Shown here piece after piece: positions 21,950 to 33,400 of a stretch of 64,000 nucleotides of DNA. A program made the position numbers and the translations under genes. The notes beneath the pieces are model-generated. The model had not been told where the DNA came from and made no database searches. It saw nothing but the letters and a program-made list of their open reading frames with translations. This DNA is from Melitaea cinxia (Eukaryota > Arthropoda > Insecta > Lepidoptera > Nymphalidae): contig NC_059414.1 of assembly GCF_905220565.1 (NCBI RefSeq), positions 5,330,001-5,394,000 of the forward strand, read 5' to 3'. Position 1 is the stretch's first letter; the number at the start of each line of letters is the position of its first letter.

Positions 21950-22829
21950 TGAAAAAAGTGACGCGTATGATGCCAAATTCATTTATCCTCTTGTAGCTCA
22001 CCATATATGTTAAGATAATAGATACATCCTACCGTCTCACATGTTGTAATATTGACGATTCAAGACGATCGTGACGTCTCAAGCCTCAATTAGATTGCAT
22101 ATTGAATACATTGCAATTACGAACACAACAAATATGCAAATATGACGCATGTAAATAATAATGACATACAGTTTCATGCGAAATTGTCCGGCCACAGACT
22201 ATTTTATGATTTACTAATGTTTAAAGGGAGTAAAATGAAAACACAAATATACCAGCGCTAAGTTCTTTTATTGGTCAATTAAAATATGTTGTACGAAAAC
22301 TGTATGGTCTAAGATCCGAACCTAAGTCGATCTTCACCGAGCTGATAATAGAATGAAACATACTTTAAATAAATTTCGTACATTAGATAATATATTAAAA
22401 ACGGGTTGCCTAAAAAAAATCCTGGACTGACTAGTATTAATTATTTTTCAATTTTTTTTTGTGTAATTAAAAAAAGCAACATCTAGATAATAAGAAAATT
22501 TTAATCTGACTTGACAGTATGAAACGAATAAAATGTAGAAGATAATTGGCATCGAGATACCTGTTAATACCGGGTAACCCAGTAGTTCGTTCAGGTAAAA
22601 AATAGGCAACCCAACGGCTGCACATTCTATTATTAATAATTAAAAATAGTCAGTTCAAGATTTTTTGTAACCATGGTGAAAGAATAAATTGAATTTGTTT
22701 ATTGAAATGCGTCAATCTCCGACATCCCATGTCTAACAAAAAATACTTATAATTATTTTTTGTTAGATAATCTATGTATGGATATTATTATAAGCTATAA
22801 AAGCTATATGACACTCGTGACCATTGGTT
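21950..22829. other. Unassigned spacer
   Basis: AT-rich; no gene or known repeat is recognised. Confidence 0.35.
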
Positions 22830-22935
22830 GACTGTAAGAGATCTCTTCAACAGATAAAGTCCACCTTTGCTATCAACTTTATACCTATGTAATTTTCTGT
22901 ACATTATTTTTTAGTGCAATAAAGTATATAATGAT
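22830..22935 (+). repeat. CR1-like LINE 3' tail
   Basis: Same 3' end as the LINE nested at 45492-46950: TTGACTGTAAGAGATCTCTTC, AAGTCCACCTTTGC, then AGTGCAATAAAGTATATAA. Only the last hundred bases of the element remain, as in severe 5' truncation. Confidence 0.75.
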
Positions 22936-23224
22936 AAAAGAAGCGCTTTCATTATGCGTAGACATCACATAGCGACAAAAAATTAGTAACAAAATTTATT
23001 TCAAAATATTATAATTTTTTTAAAAGTATAATTATAGCTTTTAGTAGTAATTACTAAGTATTTATTCACGTGAATGTATTTTATGTTAATTTAATTAAAA
23101 AAAAATACTTAATTGCTCCTGACCCTATTTATACTAAGCACGTAAACAGTAAAGCAGTCGCAATTTTGTTGCTTTACATAAAAAAATTGCTCCGTCATCG
23201 TTCTTATTTCCTATGGAATTTAAT

Positions 23225-23345
23225 AATTTCTTTATTGTACACCATAATACAAACAAACAGTAGTAAATATAAACAAAGATGCACAAAGGCGATCTTATCG
23301 CTGAAAAGCGATTTTAGCCACCTTTGGGCACAGGATATGATATAG
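23225..23345 (-). repeat. LINE 3' tail
   Basis: On the + strand it begins TTTATTGTACACCATAATACAAAC and continues AAAGGCGATCTTATCGCTGAAAAGC, the reverse of a LINE 3' end. Related sequence is at 29605-29710 and 61040-61160. The open frames here are spurious. Confidence 0.55.
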
Positions 23346-23464
23346 TAGCGATGGATAGGAAGTATACAATATGAAAATTCAAAGGATAAATAATAATAGT
23401 GTTTGATAGATTCAATAACACAATCCGTTGAAGGAAAAAAAATGGAATATATATAATTCGCCAA

Positions 23465-23560
23465 TCCGCAGTGGACCAGCTTGGTAGATTAAGTTCTAAC
23501 TTTTCTCCTACATGGAGAAAGAAGCCTGTGCCCAGCTGTGGGATGCTACAGGGTAAATCG
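23465..23560 (+). repeat. SINE 3' part
   Basis: Matches the end of the tRNA-derived SINE at 12994-13298: CCGCAGTGGACCAGC, TAGATTAAG, TTTCTCCTACATGGAG and CCCAGCTGTGGGAT. The head is absent. Confidence 0.7.
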
Positions 23561-26154
23561 TATATAATTAGATATACTTCTTTTTTTTTGTCTAATTAGG
23601 TACTCTACTATTGCTAATCCAGTTAATTGAGCAGCATGGTAAATAAACTCCAAACCCTTTTTTATATGGAAAATGTGATTTTGTCCACTTGTGGTACATT
23701 TACACACAGATTCAATTTATTTAGTGATAGCTACGCCACGTGGTTTCCTCAGAAAATACTTATCCTGAAAGTGTAACGAGAACTTTTATGTCCATATACA
23801 TATTATGTGTTTATCTATTCTATATTAATGCAGCATGATGGAATAAGCTTCAGTCCTACTTTAGATAAACTAGAATTATAAAATTTAGGCACTCTTAACG
23901 CTGAAAATATTTTATTACGAAAAAGATAATTTTAGGTAAGTTAAAAAAATATTTTGACGCACAAGTTTTGTTTTTCTCTTACCGTTTTCCTTGAAGTTTG
24001 TATTCATTTAAGCCGTCTGGTATTATGGAATATCACTGGCACAATTGAGAGCCATAAAACCAATCAATCAATCAATCAATTATGGAATATCATTCAGTAA
24101 TAAGTTTGTCGTGTTCGAAATTAAATAATTCGTAGCCAATACGAATCGTTTTTTTAGGAATTAAACTTTAACAAAGTTGTAACTTTTATTAAATATGTAT
24201 ATCTGTTGATATAGTTCACACCGTATACCTGTATACTGTACATTGATATAGAGTGCGTATAACCTATCGTGATAGCCTGTGCGGTTTCTTGTCCAAAATA
24301 CGCTGACAACCTTTACTGAGACTACCTATTTACTTTATTTTAGTGTGACCTTACCGATGCTGATATTTTAAAGTAAATTTATCGGAGATACAGTTATTGT
24401 ATTGACAAGGATCAAACACACAACCGGGAATGAAAGGAAGATATGTGGCGCTGTGCCAACAACTACATGCTAATCCACAGACCCTAAAGATGACGTTCGA
24501 AAATGTATATATAACTTTTTTTTAATAGTTACAGTTAATGACAATACATATATGGAACAGTTGGAGTTATATAGATCATACACATGTATGTATGTAGCTC
24601 AGTTGCAGCCAAATTTGAAGTTCTAAGTGATGCGTTCCATTTCAATCCTTTACCAGCGCGCGGCGCGGAATGAGAAAGACTACGCCCGGTACGCGCACTC
24701 TGCCCGAAACGGGCTATTAAAAATATTTTAACAAAATACCCGCACATATAAAAACACTTTTTACGTATTCTCAGTACATAAAATATAACGAGAATTGTCT
24801 GTTTGTACATAAATATTTTTGATATAATACTTAACAATATACATCTTTGTTATTTCAATTGTAATTAGCGTAACCGATGCTAACATGATAGCTGAAACTC
24901 TTATTTCGTGGTGTCATCCGTGTCGAATTTTGATATCATCGTATAATGATTTGTTTGTGGTTGAAGGCTACAAAACTTTTCCTTACCTTTATGTTTACAC
25001 GTAATATTTACAGTGTATTCGCGCTCATAAAATAGTGACTGATTGTTCTCAATGAGAAATTGAGAAAAAATATATACAGAAAACCGGAAAAAAGTAAACG
25101 ATTTATTTACAGTTATTGATTTTGAAATTTCGCAAGACAGGGCAACGTCTACCGGGTCAGCTCGTTGCTAATAAATTCGTATATGACAGTGAATTAAAAA
25201 TAATTTGAGATAGAACGTATAACAAAATAAACTGTGTTAAGGTTATATTTAATCTAAAAGTTAAATTCTTGTTTTGATGAGAAAGGAAATACGAAATCAA
25301 TATAAAATAATTTAATTTGTTATAAATATGTTATCTTTAGTTTATATTTAGACAACTGTTTCCCGCCGTTAATCGTTGAGTCACATTATTTGTTAGAACG
25401 TTTGTCATTTATGATTATTATTTTCCCGGCCTAAGAGATACGGCGTGGTGTTTTAAATCCAGTCTCAAGCAACAAGGTATTTTTGTAAACCAGAAAGTTT
25501 TATTATTCAGTGCCAAATTTTAAAACTACAGTGTGATATTATTACATCTAATAATTATATTTTATTGGATTACAGCCGTGATTAAAACTATGATCACAAA
25601 AGAAAGTAACCGTTATTCAAGCAAACAGTAAGCAATTCAGTATTTATTTGTTAAGTAATTTACAAAAATATTGTAAAGTATTTTACTACTGCTGAGAATA
25701 ACAGCAACCCGGTGTCACCAGAGCAAGCCAATTTAACTTACTGTTATAGTTAGATTCAAGAGAAATGACAATTGTAGATCAGTTATCGTTTATCTACGGA
25801 GTTACTACTAACTTTTGAGTCTATAGTAAAAACAAACAAACTGCGTAAAATGGCAGCGGGTTAGGCGCTTTCTTATCCCGAGGCGCCGTCTCAAATGTTA
25901 TCCCGGGGCGCTGACTCAAAATTAGTTGTTTTAATTACTTTAGGATTAAAGGTTTAATAACTTTACTTTTAATAATGTTTCTTTCATTTAAATTTTTGTA
26001 TTTTTAGATTAAATCATTTAATCATTTTCAAAGGTCGTTTTAAGTAACTAGCGACCTAGCGCATGGGTACACATTATTCCATTGTAATTAATTAGGCCAC
26101 GGCGGTGGCGTGTTGCAATGACACCACGGAATGGCCGATAACAACTTATATATT
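23561..26154. other. Spacer with small repeats
   Basis: No gene is recognised. Notable points: an (AATC)n run at 24059-24080; a short GC-rich patch at 24650-24715; a decayed Helitron-like end near 25128-25165 (GGCAACGTCTACCGGGTCAGCTC); and a 25-bp GC-rich tandem duplication near 25870-25920. Confidence 0.4.
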
Positions 26155-26300
26155 TTTATTTAGATGACTAAAGCGGCAAACAAAAGTACGGTCCACATAC
26201 ATGGTGGTAAACGGTTGTTCTATTCTATGGACGCCTACAACTACAAAAGCATTGCGAGCTCATTACCCTACCATCTCAAGTAGTTTTGTTTACCATACCC
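26155..26300 (+). repeat. GTCGGC-type repeat, first half
   Basis: Contains GCGGCAAACAAAAGTACGG, TGGTGGTAAACGG, GGACGCCTACAAC and AAAAGCATTGCGAGC in family order, diverged. Confidence 0.6.
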
Positions 26301-27409
26301 ACCACGGGAACACAGCAATATCATATTTTTAGCAGGATATTTTGATTATTTGCTGAGGCCTTTGTCAATTTATATAATTATCAGAGTATAACATCACTCT
26401 GCTGGCTTCTTTTTCCATGTAAAGCTTATTTAATTCCACGCTGTTCCACGGCTCCACGGGCTCCTCTTTTTTGAACAATCAATTATTAAAAAATATTGCA
26501 CATGCTAACAACTAAAAGTACAATAATAAACAAAATTACAATTAATTAATTGTTTTAATTGTAAAATAAATTAATTGTCCCTATTACACATACAGTATAA
26601 TTATGTTCAATTGTAATTAAAACAACGTTTGTCCATACATATCTTATCATCAAAACCAGCTGTTAGTAGATGAAAGCAGCTTACACTGGATATGTTTGCT
26701 GTAACTAGAACAACCTAGACAAAGTTTTCTGTTATACCTACATGCTTAGATTTTAGGTAAAACGAGTAAACAGTGAACATTAGTTAAAACAAATTCTACC
26801 TCCAATAGTAACCAATTTGTGGATAAATTACGGAATAAAATTATTTGTAACGTGGTACACACATATTTTTTATTCACATTAATTTTGTTGATCTATAATT
26901 TGAAAAGAAATATCGTATAAAAACACAAAAAAAAACTGACAGGATGAAGCATAAATGAATCAAGTTTCTAGTAACAATCATAAACTAAAACAAAAATAAT
27001 AATTAAGTGAATCGACAATTATTGATATTGATCTCTTATTACAACCGGATCCATAATACTGTAAAATATATGGAATTTAAGAGATTCTAAACTACGTACA
27101 AATACACAAACGCATTATTTATACTATTTTGTTATGCTATTTACTTCATAACAATAAAGTTTTATATGTGCATGATTTCTTGATAATATGGATTTATGCC
27201 ATATTCTCAATGAGACAAGAATTGATTAGCCATTCATTCTGACTTGAATTCATTGAAAATAACTTTAATTGATATTCTAATTGATATACCTAATGTATTT
27301 CAGCATTATATGACATATTGAATACATATATAAAAAATATGAAATATAATTAAATATATTTAACATTTTGAACGGTATCTTACTTCTGAACTTCAATCCT
27401 GCTTTTTTC
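26301..27409. other. Unassigned spacer
   Basis: AT-rich; no gene or recognised repeat. Confidence 0.35.
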
Positions 27410-28080
27410 TAATAAGCCTTATGATGGACTAACTGTGCCCCGCGGTTTCATCCTCGCAAATTAAAGGATTATACGTACAAAAAATATTTTTTAAATCATT
27501 ACTATGGCGACCCAGGCGAATCACACCGGCGCGCGGCCCGACGCGGCGTCATTACGGTTGATTTTACTTTATCGCCTAAATTATGCGTCCAAATTAAATG
27601 CTGTAAAAGACAAAGTTCATCTTCATAAAATTGCCTTTTTGATGAAGTATTTTTCTTTCGTATGCATATGACTGACTAATAGTAATGAAATAAAATAATC
27701 TTTTAATTTTTTGTGATCATTAATTCGTTACAGAGTTATAAGAATTGAAAACAAACGATGTCAATGACAATTTTGTTCAAAAAGAAACAGTTGTGATGAA
27801 TAATGTATTTATTTGGATAACGATTCATATCACGTTTATAAAACTTCTTTCAAAATTTATGCCCTATTTTATAACAAATTTAATTACTATAAAAAAGTTT
27901 GTAATGAGTTAACTTTAGAAGATAAACTATACTAACGCGACCTTTTTTTTAGAACTGTTGATGGTGATCATTTCTGTCATAAATAGTTTTTTTGTTAGCT
28001 GTATGCGTTTACGCAGCGTACACAAGGAAACCTCGCAAAAAATAATATTTTTCCCTTTTACGTAATGTTTTGCCTTCTCT
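27410..28080 (-). mobile_element. Degraded Helitron
   Basis: Aligns over several hundred bases with the well-bounded Helitron at 43253-43870 (TGTGATGAATAA.GTATTTATTT, CATGTTTATAAAA-like, TAGAACT, CGCAGCG blocks). The end is decayed and the 5' terminus cannot be placed. A GC-rich insert at 27506-27550 is not found in the other copy. Confidence 0.5.
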
Positions 28081-28689
28081 TTTTGTAATTATCTTTTTAA
28101 AGGTTCTTATTTAACCTTTCGTAGTAGAATACAAATCGTATGTGAGGGTCCAAAAACATCTAACTCAACATAAAAAATATCCAGTCTAAGATAAATACCT
28201 ATATGGCCAATATAAACATATGCAATAAACGGTATCTATATGTATATCAAATCAAATACTAAACACCAAAATGCTGTGACCACTTTGCAAACCTATAATT
28301 AAAGTCAGTCAGTACTAAACCAAGGTTTGGTTAATGCCTAATTACCATATTGTCTTCAACTATTGAATTAACCACACAATCATACTAATAACTAATGTAC
28401 AGTAGTTGATATTAATTAATCTTTAGACTAATAAATAGAAAATGACTCTGAATTATGCTTGTCCACCATCAAAGCATATTATTTCAAGATTATGTTAACG
28501 ATAAAGATAGAGGGACGTAGGGGTGTTGTACTTTTTTTCTTATTTGCGAAACTGTATTACAAGACACATAATAAAAAAGGTAGGATAGGCATAAATCAAT
28601 GATGTTTTCACTTAAAATTTAAATGCATTACATGCCGTGACTAAATATATAATGACTGACAGTTTGACAGACATTATTGAAGTGGGACA
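28081..28689. other. Spacer with a decayed SINE trace
   Basis: The 28145-28230 part resembles a minus-strand SINE body (GGTCCAAAAACATCTAAC, ATATGGCCAATATAAAC). The rest is unassigned. Confidence 0.35.
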
Positions 28690-28935
28690 CAGCAATTTAC
28701 ATCCTGTTCAAAATCAGGAGCAGCCCGACTGGAGAAGAAACTTAGGCTTAAAGATCACAGTTAAATGACTACTTTCAAGTAGTGCTGTGTCCCTGTAGTA
28801 AGGTGGCCAGGACTGGGGAGGGTCAGAAGTAGGGTACAATACACTTGCGATGCTTCTGGAAATGCAGGTCTGTAGGCTATGGTAACTGCTTGCCATCAGG
28901 TAGACCGTGCGTTTGTTTTCTGACCTAGTCGTATA
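28690..28935 (-). repeat. GTCGGC-type repeat
   Basis: A minus-strand copy with GGAGCAGCCCGACTGG, AAAGATCACAG, TCAAGTAGTGCTGTGTCCC, ACTTGCGATGC, GCCATCAGGTAGACCGTGCG in family order. Nearly full length. Confidence 0.75.
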
Positions 28936-29158
28936 AAAGTTTCTTGCCTACGCTACTCTGCAGCAGCTACATTCCGCATTGATGGTTCACATTAACTGTA
29001 ATTAATTTTTTACAAAAAAAATATAATTTTAAATTTGTCATGTACCTATTCGAAAATGGTTTTGAAGCAAAATAAACAAGGCACTTAACGATTTTGATTC
29101 TACTATTCACATTTTTGTCTATTCATAAATTCCAACATTAGGTATTTTATTGTTATTA

Positions 29159-29491
29159 CTAGCTGTGCCCGCGACTTCTCCTTCCTTCCGCGTAGAATTT
29201 AACAAAAATGTTGTTGTTCAGTTCTCAGAGTTATACAATTAATAAATTTCTAAAATAACCTAAGTTAGCCTAAGTTACTCCTTACTACATCAGCTATCTT
29301 CCAGTGTCTGTCCCGTCAAAACGGTCCAGCCGTATCAGAGATTAGCGGGAACAAACAGACAGACAGACAGACAAAATTGTAAAAAATATTATTTTGGCTT
29401 ATATACCGCGTATACATTCATATGCATTTAGTAAAAAAGCAGTTATTTTAATATTACAAACAGACACTCCAATTTTATTTATTTGTATAGA
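29159..29491 (-). mobile_element. Non-autonomous Helitron
   Basis: Read on the minus strand it starts TCTATACAAATAAATAAAAT after an A and ends ...GGGCACAGCTAG before a T, the Helitron A^TC...CTAG^T insertion pattern. The body has TCTGTCTGTCTGTTTG and a block around TCTGATACGGCTGGACC shared with other lepidopteran copies. 333 bp, no coding. Confidence 0.75.
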
Positions 29492-29604
29492 TGATGTTCT
29501 TTTGAAACGTCAATTCAGTGTCTCCTTTATGTCGTCTTATAATACTTATGTACGTCACTCGTTAGAATAAGAAAACGGAATAAATAATAAAAGTTATATT
29601 AACA

Positions 29605-29710
29605 TTTTATTGAACAAGAAAAAGCAATTACTGAGACAAATAGGAAATACAAAAGGCCACCTTATCGCTTAAGAGCGATCTTTACCAGACGACTTCAGGG
29701 TTTATTGACT
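29605..29710 (-). repeat. LINE 3' tail
   Basis: The + strand reads TTTTATTGAACAAGAAAAAG, then AAAAGGCCACCTTATCGCTTAAGAGC, resembling 23225-23345. It is the reverse of a LINE 3' end. Confidence 0.5.
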
Positions 29711-30179
29711 ATACAGGTGTACTTTAACATTTTTATCAGAAGCTTCCAAAGTGAATTTTGATTGATTTCAGAGTAAGAAATATAAAATATAATAGAAAAA
29801 TAATTAAATTATAATATCAATTAAATTGGGTAATATTGTGTCCACATTTATGTAATTTTATTTTCTTAACAATCCTAAAGAGATGCTGATTATGTTAGAA
29901 ATAAATTAGCCCTCAATATACTAAGATACTGGTAGGTATTAGTGAAGTTCTTTTCAAAGTAATGTTTTTTAATGTTAATTTTAATTGGTCTATTTGAACT
30001 AATTTAAAAAATATAAATAAAGTCCACCGATTCACGCGTACACAAATACATTGATATATAAATACACAAACATTTACCTAATAGATGAATAATAATCAAA
30101 AATGAAAAATGTTTATGAATGCATTGAAGCAGCACTTAGTTCTAAACTTTTACCTACAATTGAAATTAGTTCAGGTTTT

Positions 30180-30300
30180 CATTTGACTGATAATAAGCCT
30201 TTGTCATCCCACTGCTGAGCACAGGTCTGTTTCTCCATCTAGGATCTAACCACAGAGCAAAGTTTTTGCTCGGTAGATCTAACCTTCTCCTATATTTTTA
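30180..30300 (-). repeat. SINE 3' part
   Basis: The + strand reads GTCATCCCACTGCTGAGCACAGG, TCTGTTTCTCC, AGGATCTAACCAC, the reverse of the SINE end seen at 12994-13298. The head is absent. Confidence 0.55.
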
Positions 30301-30404
30301 TCTACAAAAGAAATAGTAATAATACCACAATTGAGTAGTATTTTTTTAACACAACCTTTATATTACTGATTATGCCTATGTAAAAAAATATATTTTGTTC
30401 GCAG

Positions 30405-30488
30405 ATGATAATGCAAATGCCGAGAAACGTTTGGTGTTGCGGAGGAAATCTACGTCTGAAATGTTTCATCATCGGATACTTAAATCTT
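30405..30488 (+). CDS. Coding exon 1 (residues 1-28)
   Basis: The acceptor TTTTGTTCGCAG is followed at once by ATG, and the exon closes at donor CTT|GTAAGT. Three Met codons lie within the first five residues; the first is taken as the start because it heads the exon. It encodes the cytoplasmic WCCGG motif and the start of helix 1 (CFIIGYLNL). Phase 0 exit. Confidence 0.8.
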
Positions 30489-33400
30489 GTAAGTTTAAAG
30501 TTAATTGTCCTAAGTGTAACGGAGGGTAGATATCAAAACATTTTATCAAAATCAAAATTTCTTTTCATAGCTTGCGATAGTACCTCTTTACTGTAGTAAA
30601 AATTTTGATTCAAACTTCTGTCAAATCTTTTATTACATTTTTTTTTCTTGTAAAATATTGGAAAACTTAATTTAACTTAGTAACAATTTGCTAATTAAAT
30701 GCTAGTTTACAAGACATTAAAATTGAAGTTTATAAATATAAATTCATATACAAATATCAGTAACATAATAAGCCTATAATAATTATTGTGTTTGCTAGCA
30801 AACGAAAAAAACCGACTTCAGTTACATCGACAAGTAATACAACGTAAGTAGACGAAAAAAATTAACAAACGAACTAGTCGCCACTACGCTATTCATAGAT
30901 TCCCCTCGATTTTTCTGGGACGCCGTCATCAGATCCCGATTTCCTTATCATCTTTTTAACAAAAAAGAACTAGCTAAATCGGTTTATGAACGACGAAGTT
31001 ATGCGCGAAGACAAATAAATATATATATACGGTCGAATTGAGAAACCGCCTCCTTTTTTCAAGTTGGCTAAAACATCATACATACATACATTACAGCCTA
31101 TACGGTCCACTGCTGGACATAGGCCTCCACAAGTTTACGCCAAAAATAACGTGAACTCATGTGTTTTGCCATAGTCACCACGCTGGGCAGGCGGGTTGGT
31201 GACCGCAGTACTGGCTTTGTCGCACCGAAGACGCTGCTGCCCGTCTTCGGCCTGTGTATTTCAAAGCCAGCAGTTGGATGGTTATCCCTTGATTGGCTAA
31301 AACATCATAACAGGCAATTTGCGAGAGTTGACAAATAACTATGTGTCGTATGAGTCACATGTCGAAGAATTCAATAACATTTATCACATAGTTTTATAGA
31401 TTCAAGGACGATAAGTTCCTACATTACTTTACAGAGTAACACAATTTTTTGATATAGAAATTGCTTACATAGTAGATAATAAAGGCGGATTTATATCTAA
31501 TGAAGATATCTTCCAGTTAACGCATGATAATAGGATTTCCCATATAATACTCCCAAATAATATTCCAGAGGAGCACAATAGCACTGGAGTATATAATAAA
31601 TAAGTACAACCATGTAATACAAGTCTTGCACACACATTCACATGTATACTTATATTTATATGTATATAAGTATATACAATAACTATTATATGAGTGTTTG
31701 AACGCATTAATTGGTGTATTTTTATTTAAAAAAAATAAAAAAAAACCTGAAGAATTTTATTCCAAATAGTTGAACATTTTCGAGAAACAATGGGTATTGT
31801 TAGTGTAATGAACTTCTGTTCCCACGATGTGTTCATACATAATAATTATAGTTTTGATAAACTTAAACATCTTCAAATATCACGCTTATGTGATGACGTT
31901 ATACACATACACGTGTTAAAAAAAATTAATTAATAGACAATCTCTGAACAGAACTTACACGTTCTAGCAAAATTATCACAATTTATTTTCAGGTTTTGTT
32001 TTAATTTATACTTGTTAACTTAATTTACTGTAATACTACAGAAGCTAAAACTGTCCTTAATAGGCAAACCGTTTAATCTGTAATGCACATAAATATCTTT
32101 TTAATGTTATGGTAATTCTTCCTTGTCTTAGTACATAATATATATCTTTAGTTACTTAACAATTAATTTTTCACTATCATTGTTATTTCATTTCCCATAT
32201 AATGCAATTATGTATACAAAACCCTGTCGGTTTCTAGTTTTACACAAAGAAGTGATATGTGACCTTTACAATTGCACATAAGTAATTGCACATAATCAAT
32301 TAGGTATAATGCAATAAATGTATTCTGTTTTAGATTCAGACGAAATAATAATTTAGACTCGCTTTCATATTAAAATGCTTTAATACTTTTTTTTTAAATA
32401 CAATTAAACAAAAAACGATCATTTAATAAATACTATCAGAAGTAACTATTATGTTATCATTATCATTATATATATTATCAAACAAAGTCGCTTCCCGCTG
32501 TCTGTATGCTTAGATCTTTAAAACTACGCAACGGATTTTGATGCGGTTTTCTTTAGTAAATAGAGTGATTCCAGAAGAAGGTTTATATGTATATTACATA
32601 CATAATATAGTAGAGGAACACTGATACCAGTACCCTTGCGATACCGGGCGGGACGTAAAATCAATTATTAGTACGGTATACCAAATTAATAATAATGATA
32701 TTTATTAATATACATAAGTGTAATTAAACTAGTGACAGAAAAATTGTCAATGTCAGTTTTGTTAGATTTAAACAAAGCCACAAACGTACACTAACCCAAG
32801 CAACCGTAATTTGAATTCAACTAAACAACGTTAAATTAATCAATCCACTTTTACATTAAATACTTAATGATCCATGTAAATTCGAACCTGTTTGCCTTTG
32901 CCTGTTGCTACGCTGTTGTGCGTTGGCTATAATTATCATAAGATTAGTGCGTTTAAACAAACAATATAAATAAAAACGCGTTTCTCATCATAATATTGGT
33001 ATATTATTATTATGAGTAAAAAAAAAAAAACTACTAAAATAACCACAGATCCAGAACAAGCAAGGCAATAGAGCTACATTAAACATTAAAGGTATACGAA
33101 GTATGAACAATATTATGTTAATTCAATATTTCAGTTGTAAACAGTCATATTATAGCGGTTTAATCTCATCGTCACGCCTTAGTTCCACGCGCGGGACATG
33201 CATGATTTCAAGTTTAAATAGAATATACGTGCCATTTTCTTCTTCCGGGCAGTAAATAAAGTATTCTATAATAAATGGCATGTAGGGTACAGCAGAAAAA
33301 AAATTGCTTAAAATTTGGAGCAGCCATACTGCGGAAGTACCTCAACCTTACAGAAGATCACAACTAAATAACATTGCTGTAGTGAGCCCTTCTCACTCTT

